From Methylobacterium sp. W2 (lineage in GTDB: Bacteria > Pseudomonadota > Alphaproteobacteria > Rhizobiales > Beijerinckiaceae), in NCBI RefSeq assembly GCF_020662345.1, contig NZ_VMOA01000024.1, positions 1 to 64,000 on the forward strand: a DNA stretch of 64,000 nucleotides, read 5' to 3'. This document shows, in pieces, positions 1 through 9,224 of the stretch. Within the stretch, counting starts at the first letter, position 1. The number at the start of each line of letters is the position of its first letter. A program made the translations under genes and the position numbers. Under the pieces are notes generated by a model. It was not told the DNA's origin. It did no database searches and saw nothing but the letters and a program-made list of their open reading frames with translations.

Positions 1-2199
1 GGCCGGGGACGAGCCGGCCTCGGCGAGGACGCGGCGTGCTTCCGCCGCCTGCCGGTAGCGGCCGATCAGGTCGGCGAAGTCCTGCAGCGTCATCTTCCGC
101 GGCAGGCCGGCCTTGATCGTGACGATGCGGCGCTTGGGGTCGAGCTTGACCTTTCGGCCTCCCGGAACCCGCTGCGGGAAGGCGGCCTCCGGCGGCAGCA
201 GCAGGCGCGTGACGATGCCGGACTGCTGCAGTGTCATGTCGAGGTCGGCCATGTCGTCCCAGGGGATGGGCCGGTCGAGGCCGGGGATCGCCAGGGCTTC
301 GGGCCGCAGGATCATCGTGATCCGCTCGCCCCGCCACAGCCTGAACAGGCCGAAGGCCGCCAGCCCGGCCCCGCAGGCAAGGGCCACCGCCGCCACGAGG
401 CGTGCCTCCCAGGCCGACAATCCCGGGAAGCCGAGGGCCACGAAGGCGAGGGCGGCCATGGCGAAGAGCAGGCCGGCGACCACCAGGACGATGGCGCCGG
501 GCCGGCTGTTCTCACGCAGGACCCGCTCCTCGGCGTCGATCGCCGCCGCCGTCGCTTCGAGATGCGCCCGCACGGCCGCGTCATGCTCTTCCACAGCCCC
601 GCGGAAATCCGCCGTGGCCGCCCGGCACAATCCGGTGGGGTCCGCAAAATAGGCCGCGAGCTGCCCGAGGGCGTGCGGCGGCGGCACGATGGCGGACGCG
701 GCCAGGAGATCGGCGTCGAGCGCCCTGCCGAGGGCGGCGATGCGCTCGCGGGTCGGCGGATGGGTGTCGGTGGGGTGGGGCTGCTCGGCCTCCAGATGTG
801 CGGCCGGGTCGTCGAGGCCGCGCGCGATCACATGATCGAGGATGGCGGCGACGAGATCGGCGGGGGCCGATCCGGGCTTCTCGACGGCGGCATCGAGAAC
901 CTCGGCGATGCGGGGCTGAACCGCGCCGGTGCGGAGCAGCGCCCGCGCGGCGGCATCCGGCGAGGTCGGCCCGGCGCCCGCGGCATCGGCGGCGAATTCC
1001 CGCGCCCGGCTCCAATGCCGCACGGCGAGATGGAAGCGCTCCATCACGAAGGCGCCGAGGCGTAAGGACGGAGTCAGCAGCCCGAAGGATCCGGCATGCC
1101 CCTCCGCCACCGCGTCGAGGGAGCGCCCGACCCCGGCATAGATCGGCAGGAAGCGCTGGCTGTAGGCGGTGTCGCCCCCGGCGTAATGGGCGAGTTCGTG
1201 GCCGATGATCGCCGCCACCTCGTCGCCCCGCATCAGGGCGAGGTAGGGCAGCGGGAGATAGAGGATGCGGCCCGTCAGCCGCTCGCCTCCCGGCTCCACC
1301 ACGGCCGGTCCGGCGCTGACGAAGAAGCCCCCGGTGAGGCCGACCACCACGGCCTCCGGCGTCAGCGCGCCGAGCCGTTCGGCGAGCCCTTCGGTGAGCC
1401 GCCACAGGCCGGGCGCTTCCGCCGGCGAGACGGTCCGGCCGAAGATCGGCAGCGGATCGGGCTCGAATGCGGCCAGCGCGCGGCGCAGACCGAGGACGGT
1501 CGCGCCCGCCGTGACGAGGACGGCCCCGACAGCCACGGCGGCGATCAGCAGAAGCTTGATCTCGCCGCTGCCGAGACCGGGCCTGGCGAGGATGCCGGCC
1601 TCAACGATCACGGCGGCGACGAATCCTCCGGCGGTGAGGAGGACCTGGATGGCGAGGATGGGGGGCAGCAGCCGTCGCACCAGGGAGAAGCCCCCCACCA
1701 GCACGTCCCGCGAAGCCCGCCCCATCCATCCCAGCAGGGCGCCGGCCAGGAGGACGAGAACGGACAGGGCCGCCGCGACTCCCCCGGCCGCGATGACGAC
1801 GGGGGGCAGCACCCGGCGCCAATCCATCAGCAGGGTCAGGGTCGCGGCCTCGTCGCGCGCCGCGCGGGCCTGAACCAGGGCGAGGGGGCCGCCATAGGTT
1901 TGACCGTTGCGGCGGAACTGCATGCGGTAATCGACGCGGCCGTCCCGCGGCTCCCGCGCCTCGAGATCCTGGACGATCCGCGTCAGGTGCAGGCGTTCCG
2001 CATCGAGATCGGCCCAGTCGGCGGCGGCGCGCTCCCGCTCCCAGACGCCGAGCAGCATGACGGCCAGGGGCAGCAATACGGTGGCGGCCACGAGGCCGGC
2101 CAGCGAGCGCAGGTGCGACGGTGCGCGCGTAATCGTTGCGTCGGCGATGCCTGCCTCCCGAGATGCGTCTTCGCGCAAACGGGCATGGACATAGGCCAC
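1..2199 (-). CDS. M48-family membrane metallopeptidase (3' end beyond window)
   Basis: Likely a membrane-anchored zinc endopeptidase of the M48 (Ste24/HtpX-like) type. The frame is open from the window edge to a stop at 2203-2205. The first in-frame start is GTG at 2199, with AGGAA almost touching it, so the start is uncertain; TTG at 2178 is an alternative. The zinc motif HELAH is at about residues 334-338, and a downstream REFAAD stretch fits the third-ligand helix. There are hydrophobic segments near residues 28-50, about 135-160, 180-200 and 205-225, then the protease domain, then another pair of membrane segments and a C-terminal segment that looks like a PH-type fold. At 733 codons in view it is much longer than HtpX (about 290 aa). 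The C-terminus is cut off. Substrate unknown. Confidence 0.8.
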   Translation of the reverse strand, partial: MAYVHARLREDASREAGIADATITRAPSHLRSLAGLVAATVLLPLAVMLLGVWERERAAADWADLDAERLHLTRIVQDLEAREPRDGRVDYRMQFRRNGQTYGGPLALVQARAARDEAATLTLLMDWRRVLPPVVIAAGGVAAALSVLVLLAGALLGWMGRASRDVLVGGFSLVRRLLPPILAIQVLLTAGGFVAAVIVEAGILARPGLGSGEIKLLLIAAVAVGAVLVTAGATVLGLRRALAAFEPDPLPIFGRTVSPAEAPGLWRLTEGLAERLGALTPEAVVVGLTGGFFVSAGPAVVEPGGERLTGRILYLPLPYLALMRGDEVAAIIGHELAHYAGGDTAYSQRFLPIYAGVGRSLDAVAEGHAGSFGLLTPSLRLGAFVMERFHLAVRHWSRAREFAADAAGAGPTSPDAAARALLRTGAVQPRIAEVLDAAVEKPGSAPADLVAAILDHVIARGLDDPAAHLEAEQPHPTDTHPPTRERIAALGRALDADLLAASAIVPPPHALGQLAAYFADPTGLCRAATADFRGAVEEHDAAVRAHLEATAAAIDAEERVLRENSRPGAIVLVVAGLLFAMAALAFVALGFPGLSAWEARLVAAVALACGAGLAAFGLFRLWRGERITMILRPEALAIPGLDRPIPWDDMADLDMTLQQSGIVTRLLLPPEAAFPQRVPGGRKVKLDPKRRIVTIKAGLPRKMTLQDFADLIGRYRQAAEARRVLAEAGSSPA

Positions 2200-2362
2200 T
2201 TCCTAGGAAAAATCACCCTTCTGGGCGCACACCCGATCCAGACGGCCTTTCGGGATTCCTCCCCACGGAGGGGCAGAGGGCGGCGCCGGACCGCCCTCTG
2301 GCAAGACCGTCTCCTGGAATGAGGCATGAAACTTTATTGTATGTCGCTCCGTAGGGGCGCGG

Positions 2363-2602
2363 ATGAATCTCAACCTCTTCCCGGGTTTCTCCACCCCCGT
2401 GCTCGCCTCGACGGAGGCCGAGCTGATCGCCGCCGACGCGGCGTGGATCGCGGAACTGGCGAGCGTGTTCGGCTCCGAGAGGATCGACGAGATGGCGGCC
2501 CAGCGCACGGGACGGGGCGAGGAGGGAAGTCGCCTCCGACGCCTCTACGACGCCCGCGAGGGCGCCTTGGCGGCATGGCGCGCCGCGCGCGGCATGGATT
2601 AG
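2363..2602 (+). CDS. small hypothetical protein
   Basis: A 79-residue frame starting at ATG 2363, 10-15 bases after an AGGGG stretch. The product is mostly helical and alanine/glutamate rich, with no membrane segment, signal peptide or recognised domain. It is divergent from the M48 gene, so the 160-base gap between them probably holds both promoters. Composition and RBS make it plausible; nothing suggests a function. Confidence 0.5.
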   Translation: MNLNLFPGFSTPVLASTEAELIAADAAWIAELASVFGSERIDEMAAQRTGRGEEGSRLRRLYDAREGALAAWRAARGMD

Positions 2603-2625
2603 CCCCGCCCTCCGGTCCCACCGGG

Positions 2626-2997
2626 TCAGAGGCGATGGCCGCCCGTCATCCCTGATCCCGCGAGGCTCACGCCCTTCTTCGACGCGCGGTGCCCGTCGCC
2701 ATAGGTGGGGGGCGCGTAGCCCTGTCGCGACTGCCGATGGATCGCGTCGCCGAGATCGCCGGCGACCTGCCGCAGGGTGGTCGCGTGGCAGGAGGCGGCG
2801 ACCCGCGTCGCGAGTTCGCGGGTATGGCTCCGGCCATAGAGGAAGGCGGCGAGGCGGGCGCGGGTCCGCTCGGGGATGGTGGCCATCAGCGCGGGGATCG
2901 CGTCGGCATGGGCGCGGTAGATCGTTCCGAGCTCGTCGCCCGAAACAGGGCAGTCGTCGTTGAAATCTTCGATGCCGATCGAACGGGCCTGGAACAC
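2626..2997 (-). CDS. hypothetical protein
   Basis: A 123-residue soluble protein that I do not recognise. The first 90 residues look like a compact helical domain (acidic N-terminus, then a TIPERTRARLAAFLYGRSH segment). The C-terminal 30 residues are Gly/Ser/Arg rich and probably disordered. It converges with the small gene ending at 2602. No signal peptide or membrane segment. Confidence 0.6.
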   Translation of the reverse strand: MFQARSIGIEDFNDDCPVSGDELGTIYRAHADAIPALMATIPERTRARLAAFLYGRSHTRELATRVAASCHATTLRQVAGDLGDAIHRQSRQGYAPPTYGDGHRASKKGVSLAGSGMTGGHRL

Positions 2998-3083
2998 TCG
3001 GGTACCTGCAAGTTGGGTTGCCCCATCAGTGCGGTGCCGTGGTTAACGAATGGTATCGATCCCTGTCGATCGGTCGGATGTCA

Positions 3084-3287
3084 TTAACAGACGGTCGGTC
3101 GGCAGATCTTCACCGGCCGCGTATCGATCGATCCCGTCGTGTCGGGGTCGCGGCTGAGCGTGGCGTGAGGACCGGGCTGAGGGGCGGTCTTGGGGATCTT
3201 CATCAGCTGGAAGGCGCAGACGCAACAGAGGGCCAGCGAGCCCAGCCACAGGGCGCATCGTGCGGTTTTGACGGTTTGCTTCGACAT
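3084..3287 (-). CDS. small single-pass membrane or exported protein
   Basis: A 67-residue frame. Residues 1-10 are basic, residues 11-30 form one hydrophobic helix (ALWLGSLALCCVCAF), and the rest is a polar Pro/Thr tail ending in a Cys. It could be an N-terminally anchored membrane peptide or an uncleaved signal. No family recognised; the ribosome-binding site is weak, so confidence is moderate. Confidence 0.45.
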   Translation of the reverse strand: MSKQTVKTARCALWLGSLALCCVCAFQLMKIPKTAPQPGPHATLSRDPDTTGSIDTRPVKICRPTVC

Positions 3288-3349
3288 GGCCGCCAGGGTG
3301 GGCCCGATTGGTTAGCCAATGTTGAACACCGGTCGGCGGCCTCAAGGCT

Positions 3350-4249
3350 TCATCCCCGCCGCAATTCGGCGGCCAGACGCTCCGCGTCGCTGCGCATCAG
3401 GGCCAGGAAGTTCTGCGCCATCGGTCCCGAGCGCAGATGATAGAGGGCATGGACATCCGCCGACAGGATCGACGAGACGACGGGCCGGTAGATCACGTTG
3501 GCGTGAGCGAGCTTCGCCACGAATTCGGGGATCAGGGCGACGCCGAATCCCGCCGCCACGAGGCTGGTGAGCGAGGCGGCTTCCACCGCCTGCTGCGAGA
3601 TTCGAGGATAGAACCCGCTGCCGATGCAGCATTGCAGGATGTGCTTGGCAAACAGCGAATCCCGCAGGCGCAAGAAGACGAACTTCTCGTCCTTGAGGCG
3701 GCTCAGGGTCACCGACTCGCTGACGATCCCGTGGCCCTTGGGCAGGACCACGGCGATCCCCTCGCTCCAGGCCAGTTCGCTCATGAGGTCGGGGTCCTGC
3801 GGCGGCGTGCGCAGGAAACTGATGTCCGTCTGCCCCGACTTCAGCGCGGCGATCTGCTTGTCCGGCGACATCTCGTGGATCTGGATGTCGACGCCGGCGA
3901 AAGTCTCTTGGAATTTATGGATTAGTCCCCCGAGCGGTCCGGCGAGCATCGAGCCCGTCAGGCCGACATTCAGAACGCCGACGCTGCCGCAGCCGATGGC
4001 ATGCGCCCGCTCGGTAGCGTCCTGCGCGCTGTGGAGAATGGCCTTCGCCCGGACCAGGAAATCCTGGCCCGCCTGGGTGAGCGCAACGCGGCGGGTCGTC
4101 CGCTCCAGCAGACAGGTTCCGATCTCCGCCTCCAGATCCCGGATCTGCTGGCTCAGCGGCGGTTGCGCCACGCCGAGGGCCTCCGCCGCCGCCGTGAAAC
4201 TCAGCTTTTCAGCGACGGCGACGAAGTAGCGAAGGTGGCGCAGTTCCAT
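3350..4249 (-). CDS. LysR-family transcriptional regulator
   Basis: DNA-binding regulator with the LysR N-terminal winged helix (MELRHLRYF at the start, recognition-helix region GVAQPPLSQQIRDLEAEIG at about residues 30-50) and a C-terminal co-inducer domain; 299 aa, the normal length. I took the ATG at 4249 because the family begins with MELRHLRYF; an ATG three codons earlier (4258) is the alternative. It is transcribed divergently from the dctA-allE-allA run, the usual arrangement for a LysR regulator and its target. A dicarboxylate, ureide or glyoxylate co-inducer is therefore plausible but inferred. Confidence 0.9.
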   Translation of the reverse strand: MELRHLRYFVAVAEKLSFTAAAEALGVAQPPLSQQIRDLEAEIGTCLLERTTRRVALTQAGQDFLVRAKAILHSAQDATERAHAIGCGSVGVLNVGLTGSMLAGPLGGLIHKFQETFAGVDIQIHEMSPDKQIAALKSGQTDISFLRTPPQDPDLMSELAWSEGIAVVLPKGHGIVSESVTLSRLKDEKFVFLRLRDSLFAKHILQCCIGSGFYPRISQQAVEAASLTSLVAAGFGVALIPEFVAKLAHANVIYRPVVSSILSADVHALYHLRSGPMAQNFLALMRSDAERLAAELRRG

Positions 4250-4464
4250 GACCGCCATTCATATGCGGAAGCTCTTAATGGCGACGAAAGATATATTTGA
4301 CGGCCGCCGCGGGTCGAACAATGCTGCGCGCGGCGATGGGTGACGACATGCCGCTCCTGCATGATTCCGCAGGACGTCCCGCCTCCACATCGACGAACCT
4401 TCCGATGCACCGAGGCCGGGCACGCGGAGCGACGAACGGCCTGAAGCAACGGTTGGAGGTTCGC
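4250..4464. promoter_or_regulatory. divergent LysR / dctA control region
   Basis: About 215 bases between divergent genes. The segment nearest the regulator (about 4260-4300) is A+T richer than its surroundings (ATATGCGG, GATATATTTGACGG) and is the best place for overlapping promoters and a LysR site. A GGAGG ribosome-binding site at 4455-4459 serves dctA. No clean T-N11-A palindrome could be fixed by eye. Confidence 0.4.
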
Positions 4465-5766
4465 ATGCGGCGCTTCTTTGCGTCCCTGTTCGGTCAGGTG
4501 GTCGCGGCCCTCGTCCTCGGGATCGTCCTCGGCATCGTGTGGCCGGATTTCGCCGTCGCCCTGAAGCCCCTCGGCGACGGGTTCATCAAGCTGATCAAGA
4601 TGGCGATCGCGCCGCTGGTCTTCGGTGTCGTCGTGCACGGCATCGTCGGCGCGGGAGACCTGCGCAAGGTCGGCCGGGTCGGTCTCAAGGCGTTGATCTA
4701 TTTCGAGGCGGTCACGACGCTGGCCCTCGTACTCGGCATCGTCCTCGCCTACGCGTTCGCGCCGGGGGCCGGCATGAACATCGATCCCTCCACCCTCGAT
4801 GCTAAGGCCATCGCCAGCTACACCGACCGGGTCGGGCAGGTGACGGGCACCGTCGACTTCCTGATGAAGATCATCCCGACCACGATCGTCGATGCCTTCG
4901 CCAAGGGCGACATCCTCCAGGTCCTCATCATCGCGATCCTGTTCGGTTCGGGACTGGCGCTGTTGGGCGAGCACGGGCAGCCCCTGGCGCAGAGCATCGA
5001 GCGGATCACCGCGGTCCTGTTCAAGATCATCGGCTTCATCGTGCGGCTGGCCCCCCTCGGCGTCCTCGGCGCCGTCGCCTTCACCGTCGGCAAGTACGGC
5101 ATCGGCTCCCTGCGGCAGCTCGGGATGCTGGTGGCCCTGTTCTATGTCGGCGTCGCGTTCTTCGTCTTCGTCGTGCTCGGCGCGATCCTGCGCGCGGCCG
5201 GCTTCAGCATCCTGAAGCTGCTGGCCTATCTGCGCGAGGAGCTCATGGTGGTGGCGGGCACGGCCTCCTCCGACAGCGTGCTGCCCCAGGTGATGCGCAA
5301 GCTCGAACGGCTCGGCATCCGCGATTCCACCGTCGGCCTCGTGATCCCCACGGGCTACTCGTTCAACCTCGACGCCTTCTCCCTCTACCTCACCCTCGCC
5401 ACCGTCTTCATCGCGCAGGCCACCAACACGCCCCTGTCCTTCGGACACCTGATGCTGATCCTCGGCATCGCCCTCCTGACCTCCAAGGGCGCGCATGGCG
5501 TCCCTGGATCGGCCATCGTCGTCCTGGCGGCGACCCTGTCGGCGGTGCCGGAAATCCCGGTGATCGGGCTGGTGCTGGTACTGTCCATCGACTGGTTCGT
5601 CGGCATCGCCCGCGCGCTCGGCAACCTCATCGGCAATTGCGTGGCGACGGTGGTCATCGCCGCCTGGGAGGGCGATATCGACCGGGCGCAGGCCCACCGC
5701 GTCCTCAACGGAGAGGTCGCCACCGACACGACGGCCGTGCTCGATAGCCCCCTCGCCAAGGCGTAG
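4465..5766 (+). CDS. dctA: DctA-type dicarboxylate:cation symporter
   Basis: Inner-membrane carrier of the DAACS (glutamate/C4-dicarboxylate) family, 433 aa, the expected size. Visible hallmarks are the N-terminal hydrophobic helices, the serine-rich re-entrant loop (TASSDSVLP, about residue 270), the family helix IPTGYSFNLDAFSLYLT, and the second loop SKGAHGVPGSA. E. coli DctA has NLDGT where this has NLDAF, so substrate range may differ. The start is the ATG preceded by GGAGG at 4455-4459; frames extending further upstream are not credible. It is followed within 80 bases by allE and allA, suggesting import of a C4 acid or ureide-related anion alongside ureide use. Confidence 0.9.
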   Translation: MRRFFASLFGQVVAALVLGIVLGIVWPDFAVALKPLGDGFIKLIKMAIAPLVFGVVVHGIVGAGDLRKVGRVGLKALIYFEAVTTLALVLGIVLAYAFAPGAGMNIDPSTLDAKAIASYTDRVGQVTGTVDFLMKIIPTTIVDAFAKGDILQVLIIAILFGSGLALLGEHGQPLAQSIERITAVLFKIIGFIVRLAPLGVLGAVAFTVGKYGIGSLRQLGMLVALFYVGVAFFVFVVLGAILRAAGFSILKLLAYLREELMVVAGTASSDSVLPQVMRKLERLGIRDSTVGLVIPTGYSFNLDAFSLYLTLATVFIAQATNTPLSFGHLMLILGIALLTSKGAHGVPGSAIVVLAATLSAVPEIPVIGLVLVLSIDWFVGIARALGNLIGNCVATVVIAAWEGDIDRAQAHRVLNGEVATDTTAVLDSPLAKA

Positions 5767-5844
5767 ACTCCGGGACGACATCCGGCGCTGCGCAAGCGAC
5801 AACGAGGGCCCGAACGGGCCGCATGACGTGTTGGAGACGAGCCC

Positions 5845-6681
5845 ATGACCGCCTCTTCCTACAACCCGCCCTGCGGCGGGCTGCCGCCCCAGACGGCGCT
5901 GATGACCGGCCGGGCCGTGTTCACGGAGGCCTATGCGGTCATCCCGAAAGGCGTGATGAGCGACATCGTCACCAGCGTGCTGCCGTTCTGGGACGATACC
6001 CGCGCCTGGATTCTGTCCCGCCCGCTCTCCGGCTTCTCCGAGACCTTCGCCCAGTACCTGATGGAGGTCGCCCCCGGCGGCGGCAGCGAGCGCCCGGAAC
6101 TCGATGCCCGCGCCGAGGGCGTGCTGTTCGTGGTCGGCGGTCATGCGAGCCTCGTCCTCGACGGGACCACGCATGCCCTGCGTCCCGGCAGCTACGCCTA
6201 TCTGCCGCCCGGCGCCGCTTGGACGTTGCGCAATGACGGCGACGAGCCGACCCGCTTCCACTGGATTCGCAAGGCCTACGAGCACGTGCCGGGCATCGAC
6301 GTGCCCCCCGCCTTCATCCGCCACGATTCCGAGATCGAGCCCCGGGGCATGACCGGCACGAACGGCGTCTGGGCCACGACCCGCTTCGTCTCCCCCGACG
6401 ACGTGCGCCACGACATGCACGTGAACATCGTCACGCTCCAGCCCGGCGCCTCGATCCCCTTCGAGGAGACCCATGTGATGGAGCACGGGCTCTTCGTGCT
6501 CGAAGGCAAGGCGGTCTACCGGCTCAATCGCGACTGGGTCGAGGTGGAGGCCGGCGATTTCATGTGGCTGCGCGCCTTCTGCCCGCAGGCCTGTTACGCG
6601 GGCGGCCCCGGCCCCTTCCGCTACCTGCTCTACAAGGACGTCAACCGCCACCCGGCCCTGACGCCGCGCAGGATCGGGTGA
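5845..6681 (+). CDS. allE: (S)-ureidoglycine aminohydrolase
   Basis: Predicted bicupin enzyme of purine/allantoin catabolism that releases ammonia from (S)-ureidoglycine to give (S)-ureidoglycolate; cytosolic and metal-dependent. The 278-aa product matches family length. It has two cupin halves: the first around residues 75-130 (ARAEGVLFVVGGHASL, YLPPGAAW), the second around 195-265 with the metal-binding pattern PFEETHVMEHGLFVLEGKA and DFMWLRAFCPQA. The ATG of allA overlaps its stop codon (ATG at 6681, TGA at 6679-6681), so the two are translationally coupled and their products act in sequence. Confidence 0.9.
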   Translation: MTASSYNPPCGGLPPQTALMTGRAVFTEAYAVIPKGVMSDIVTSVLPFWDDTRAWILSRPLSGFSETFAQYLMEVAPGGGSERPELDARAEGVLFVVGGHASLVLDGTTHALRPGSYAYLPPGAAWTLRNDGDEPTRFHWIRKAYEHVPGIDVPPAFIRHDSEIEPRGMTGTNGVWATTRFVSPDDVRHDMHVNIVTLQPGASIPFEETHVMEHGLFVLEGKAVYRLNRDWVEVEAGDFMWLRAFCPQACYAGGPGPFRYLLYKDVNRHPALTPRRIG

Positions 6682-7184
6682 TGGACGCCCGGCACATCGT
6701 CGCCCGGCCGCTCACGCCCGAGGCCTTCGCCCCGTTCGGGACGGTCATCGACAAGGCGGCCGTCGATCCGCGACCCATGAATGCCGGCATGGCGCGCCGC
6801 TTCCACGATCTGGCGGAGGTCCGCGCCATCGGCGAGGGCGCGCGGGTGGTGATCGGCCTCGTCGAAGCCCAACCCTATCCCCTGCCGCTGACGGTCGGCC
6901 TCATCGAGCGCCATCCCCTCGGCGCGCAGGCCTTCGTGCCGTTGAATGCCGCGCCGTTCCTCGTCGTCGTCTGCCCCGACGAGGACGGGCGGCCCGGCCC
7001 GCCGCAGGCCTTCGTCACGGCGCCGGGGCAGGGGATCTGCTACGACGTCGGCACGTGGCACGGGGTGCTCACCCCTTTCGGCGCCCCCCAGGAGTTCCTG
7101 GTGATCGATCGCGGCGGGACGGGCGTCAATCTCGAAGAGGTCCGGCTCCACGAGCCCTGGACGGTCGCTCTGCCGGGCACGTAG
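6681..7184 (+). CDS. allA: ureidoglycolate lyase
   Basis: Predicted to split (S)-ureidoglycolate into glyoxylate and urea, the step after AllE. The 167-aa product is the normal AllA length, with conserved stretches HPLGAQAFVPLN (about 75-86), APGQGICYDVGTWHGVLTPF (about 112-131) and FLVIDRGG. The start overlaps the allE stop by one base. In a methylotroph-like host the glyoxylate could enter the serine cycle and the urea be hydrolysed; that is inference. No other allantoin genes (allB, allC) are in the window. Confidence 0.9.
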   Translation: MDARHIVARPLTPEAFAPFGTVIDKAAVDPRPMNAGMARRFHDLAEVRAIGEGARVVIGLVEAQPYPLPLTVGLIERHPLGAQAFVPLNAAPFLVVVCPDEDGRPGPPQAFVTAPGQGICYDVGTWHGVLTPFGAPQEFLVIDRGGTGVNLEEVRLHEPWTVALPGT

Positions 7185-7553
7185 GCCGCCGCGGCGGGAC
7201 TCGGTGCCCGGCTCCCGTCCCGGCCGGGCGAGGTGGGGCTCGGGCCGCGTCCCCGATCATCGAGATGTGATCGCCGACCGGCCCCAGGCCTGCGAATGGC
7301 CGGGAGATGTGCTCGCAGCGCAACAGGGGGAGGGCTTTCGCGTCCTGCGGGGAGCGAGGTGGTTTGGCACGAGGACCGACTGCGAAAGATGTTTCCGATA
7401 GAAACACAAAGGCTTGTTCTGTTATCGGCCGCCTATTTTAGAAATCATATAAACTATTGAAGTGCTTGCATAATTTTTATGCTGCTTCTTTGTTTTCAGC
7501 TCCGAAAGATTGTGCGATCCCGCGGTGATCCCGAGGTGATGGGAGCTGGTGTC
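7185..7553. other. intergenic region upstream of the ECF sigma factor
   Basis: A 369-base gap. The first 200 bases are G+C rich and hold nothing I can name. From about 7385 to 7500 the sequence turns markedly A+T rich (GCCTATTTTAGAAATCATATAAAC, then TTGCATAATTTTTATGC), which marks it as the promoter area for the sigma factor gene. I could not identify a convincing Fur box or a properly spaced -35/-10 pair. Confidence 0.4.
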
Positions 7554-8063
7554 ATGCAGCTGGTATCGATGGATGCGCTGCATCGTAGCCAAGGCGCGAA
7601 GCTTCAGCGCTTCCTGCTGCGCCTCCTCGGCAACTCCGCCGATGCGGCCGACGCCCATCAGGAGACCTACCTGCGCATGCTCGCGGCGCTCTCGCGCACG
7701 AGCGTCGAGAACCCGTCCGCCTTCCTGTTCCAGGTCGCCAACAACGTCGCCCTGCGGATGCGAAACCGGCAGCGGCTCGAAGGAACGCTGTTCCAGTCCG
7801 TCAGCGACGCGGAGATGTCGGAGATCGTCGACGGCTATGCCCTGCCGGAGCGGCAGGTGATGGCGCGCCAGGAACTCAGGCGGCTCGCCGCAGCCATCGA
7901 CGCCTTGCCGCCCCGGTGCCGCGAGGTGTTCCTGCTCGCCCGCATCGACGGGCATTCCAACGGCGAGGTCGCCGCGCGTCTGGGCATCAGCCGCAACATG
8001 GTCGAGAAGCATCTCATCAAGGCCCTCCTGCAGTGCCGCCGCCATTGCCGCGATCTTTTGTGA
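7554..8063 (+). CDS. ECF sigma factor, FecI-like
   Basis: Predicted extracytoplasmic-function sigma factor of 169 aa. Region 2 spans about residues 10-75 (QRFLLRLLGNSADAADAHQETYLRML) and region 4 about 105-165 (LPPRCREVFLLARIDGHSNGEVAARLGISRNMVEKHL, an HTH). I chose ATG 7554 because GGGAG lies 8 bases upstream; in-frame ATGs at 7479 and 7539 are less likely. It is followed by a FecR-type anti-sigma gene and a TonB receptor with a signalling domain, so the three should form a cell-surface signalling circuit for an iron chelate. Confidence 0.88.
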   Translation: MQLVSMDALHRSQGAKLQRFLLRLLGNSADAADAHQETYLRMLAALSRTSVENPSAFLFQVANNVALRMRNRQRLEGTLFQSVSDAEMSEIVDGYALPERQVMARQELRRLAAAIDALPPRCREVFLLARIDGHSNGEVAARLGISRNMVEKHLIKALLQCRRHCRDLL

Positions 8064-8159
8064 GACGCGACGTCAGGTAACGGACCCCTGGTTGATCCTA
8101 GTGAGTAGGGACACACGGCCCGCCCCTCCGGGCCGGAATGGGGTCCGGAGAGCAGAACC

Positions 8160-9104
8160 GTGACCAAGGGCGACACGACCGACGCACAGTCGGGCGACGA
8201 CGAGGATCCCGTCTTCGAGGCCGCGGCCGGCTGGGTCGCGCGGCTGTCCTCCCCGGATGCCACGAGCGAGGACCGCGAGGCCTTCGCGAACTGGCGCGAT
8301 GCCGATCCGGCCCATGCCGAGGCTTACGCCGAGATGGATGCGCTCTGGCACAGGCTCGGCCACGTGCCCGACCCCCGCAAGCGCCGTTCACCGCCGAAAG
8401 GCCTGGCCGGCCTCGCCGTGGCAACGATCCTGTGCGCCGCCCTGGGCCATCAGCTCGGCCTCGTCGACCGGTTCCGCTCCGACCTCTGGAGCGGCGTCGG
8501 CGAGATCGGGCATTCGGTCCTGGCCGACGGGAGCCGCATCGACCTCAATACCGACACGGCGGTAGCCCTGCGGTTCTCCGACACCGAACGCGGGATCGAC
8601 CTCCTGCGTGGAGAGGCGTTCTTCGACGTCGTCCCCGACCCTCGGCGCCCGTTCGTGGTGCGCAGCAACGGCCTGAGCGTGCGGGCGATTGGCACGCGCT
8701 TCTTCGTCCGTGCGGACGGCACGGACAGTCCCGTCGGGGTCACCGCAGGACGCGTCGATGTGGCGGACGAGCATCGGCACATGCTGGTGTCGGCGGGCGA
8801 GGCGGTGCGCCGCGAGGACGGGGCGCCCCTCGGCGTCGTCAAGGTGGATCTGAACCGGAGCGTGGCGTGGCGGGAGGGGCGCCTCGTCTTTGCCGGCGAA
8901 AAGCTGTCGGCCGTCCTGGAGGAGCTCGACCGCTACCGCCACGGGCGCGTCGTCCTCATCGACGCCACGGCCGGCGAGCGGCGGGTCACCGGGGCGTTCG
9001 ACCCCCACAATACGGACGATGCCCTGGACGTCATCGCGGCGACGATGAACGTGCGTGTCACCCGTCTCACGCCCCTTCTCGTCCTGGTCGGCTCGCCGCT
9101 GTAG
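8160..9104 (+). CDS. FecR-family anti-sigma / sigma regulator
   Basis: Inner-membrane regulator that should hold or activate the upstream sigma factor. It starts at GTG 8160. The N-terminal cytoplasmic domain (about 18-65, GWVARLSSPDATSEDREAF...WRDADPAHAEAYAEM) is the DUF4880 type; a single membrane helix lies at about 83-103; the periplasmic FecR domain (about 115-215, GEIGHSVLADGSRIDLNTDTAV, GEAFFDVV) is followed by a C-terminal STN-like segment (about 245-310). 314 aa is typical. It lies 96 bases after the sigma gene and about 120 bases before the receptor gene. Confidence 0.9.
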   Translation: MTKGDTTDAQSGDDEDPVFEAAAGWVARLSSPDATSEDREAFANWRDADPAHAEAYAEMDALWHRLGHVPDPRKRRSPPKGLAGLAVATILCAALGHQLGLVDRFRSDLWSGVGEIGHSVLADGSRIDLNTDTAVALRFSDTERGIDLLRGEAFFDVVPDPRRPFVVRSNGLSVRAIGTRFFVRADGTDSPVGVTAGRVDVADEHRHMLVSAGEAVRREDGAPLGVVKVDLNRSVAWREGRLVFAGEKLSAVLEELDRYRHGRVVLIDATAGERRVTGAFDPHNTDDALDVIAATMNVRVTRLTPLLVLVGSPL

Positions 9105-9224
9105 CAAGCCAAAAGAATTCGGTGCTCCGACGTCAGGAGATCGCGGCCTCGTTGATCTCAATTGGTAAGGGACGAGAGAGCGCGAAGCGCACCGTCCTTG
9201 TTCAACCGACGGATGGGGCGTGCA

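Noticed and set aside
4201..6651. An 816-codon open frame on the minus strand across dctA and allE
   Set aside because: Antisense shadow of well-supported genes; its product is Arg/Asp/Gly-rich low complexity as expected from G+C-rich antisense.
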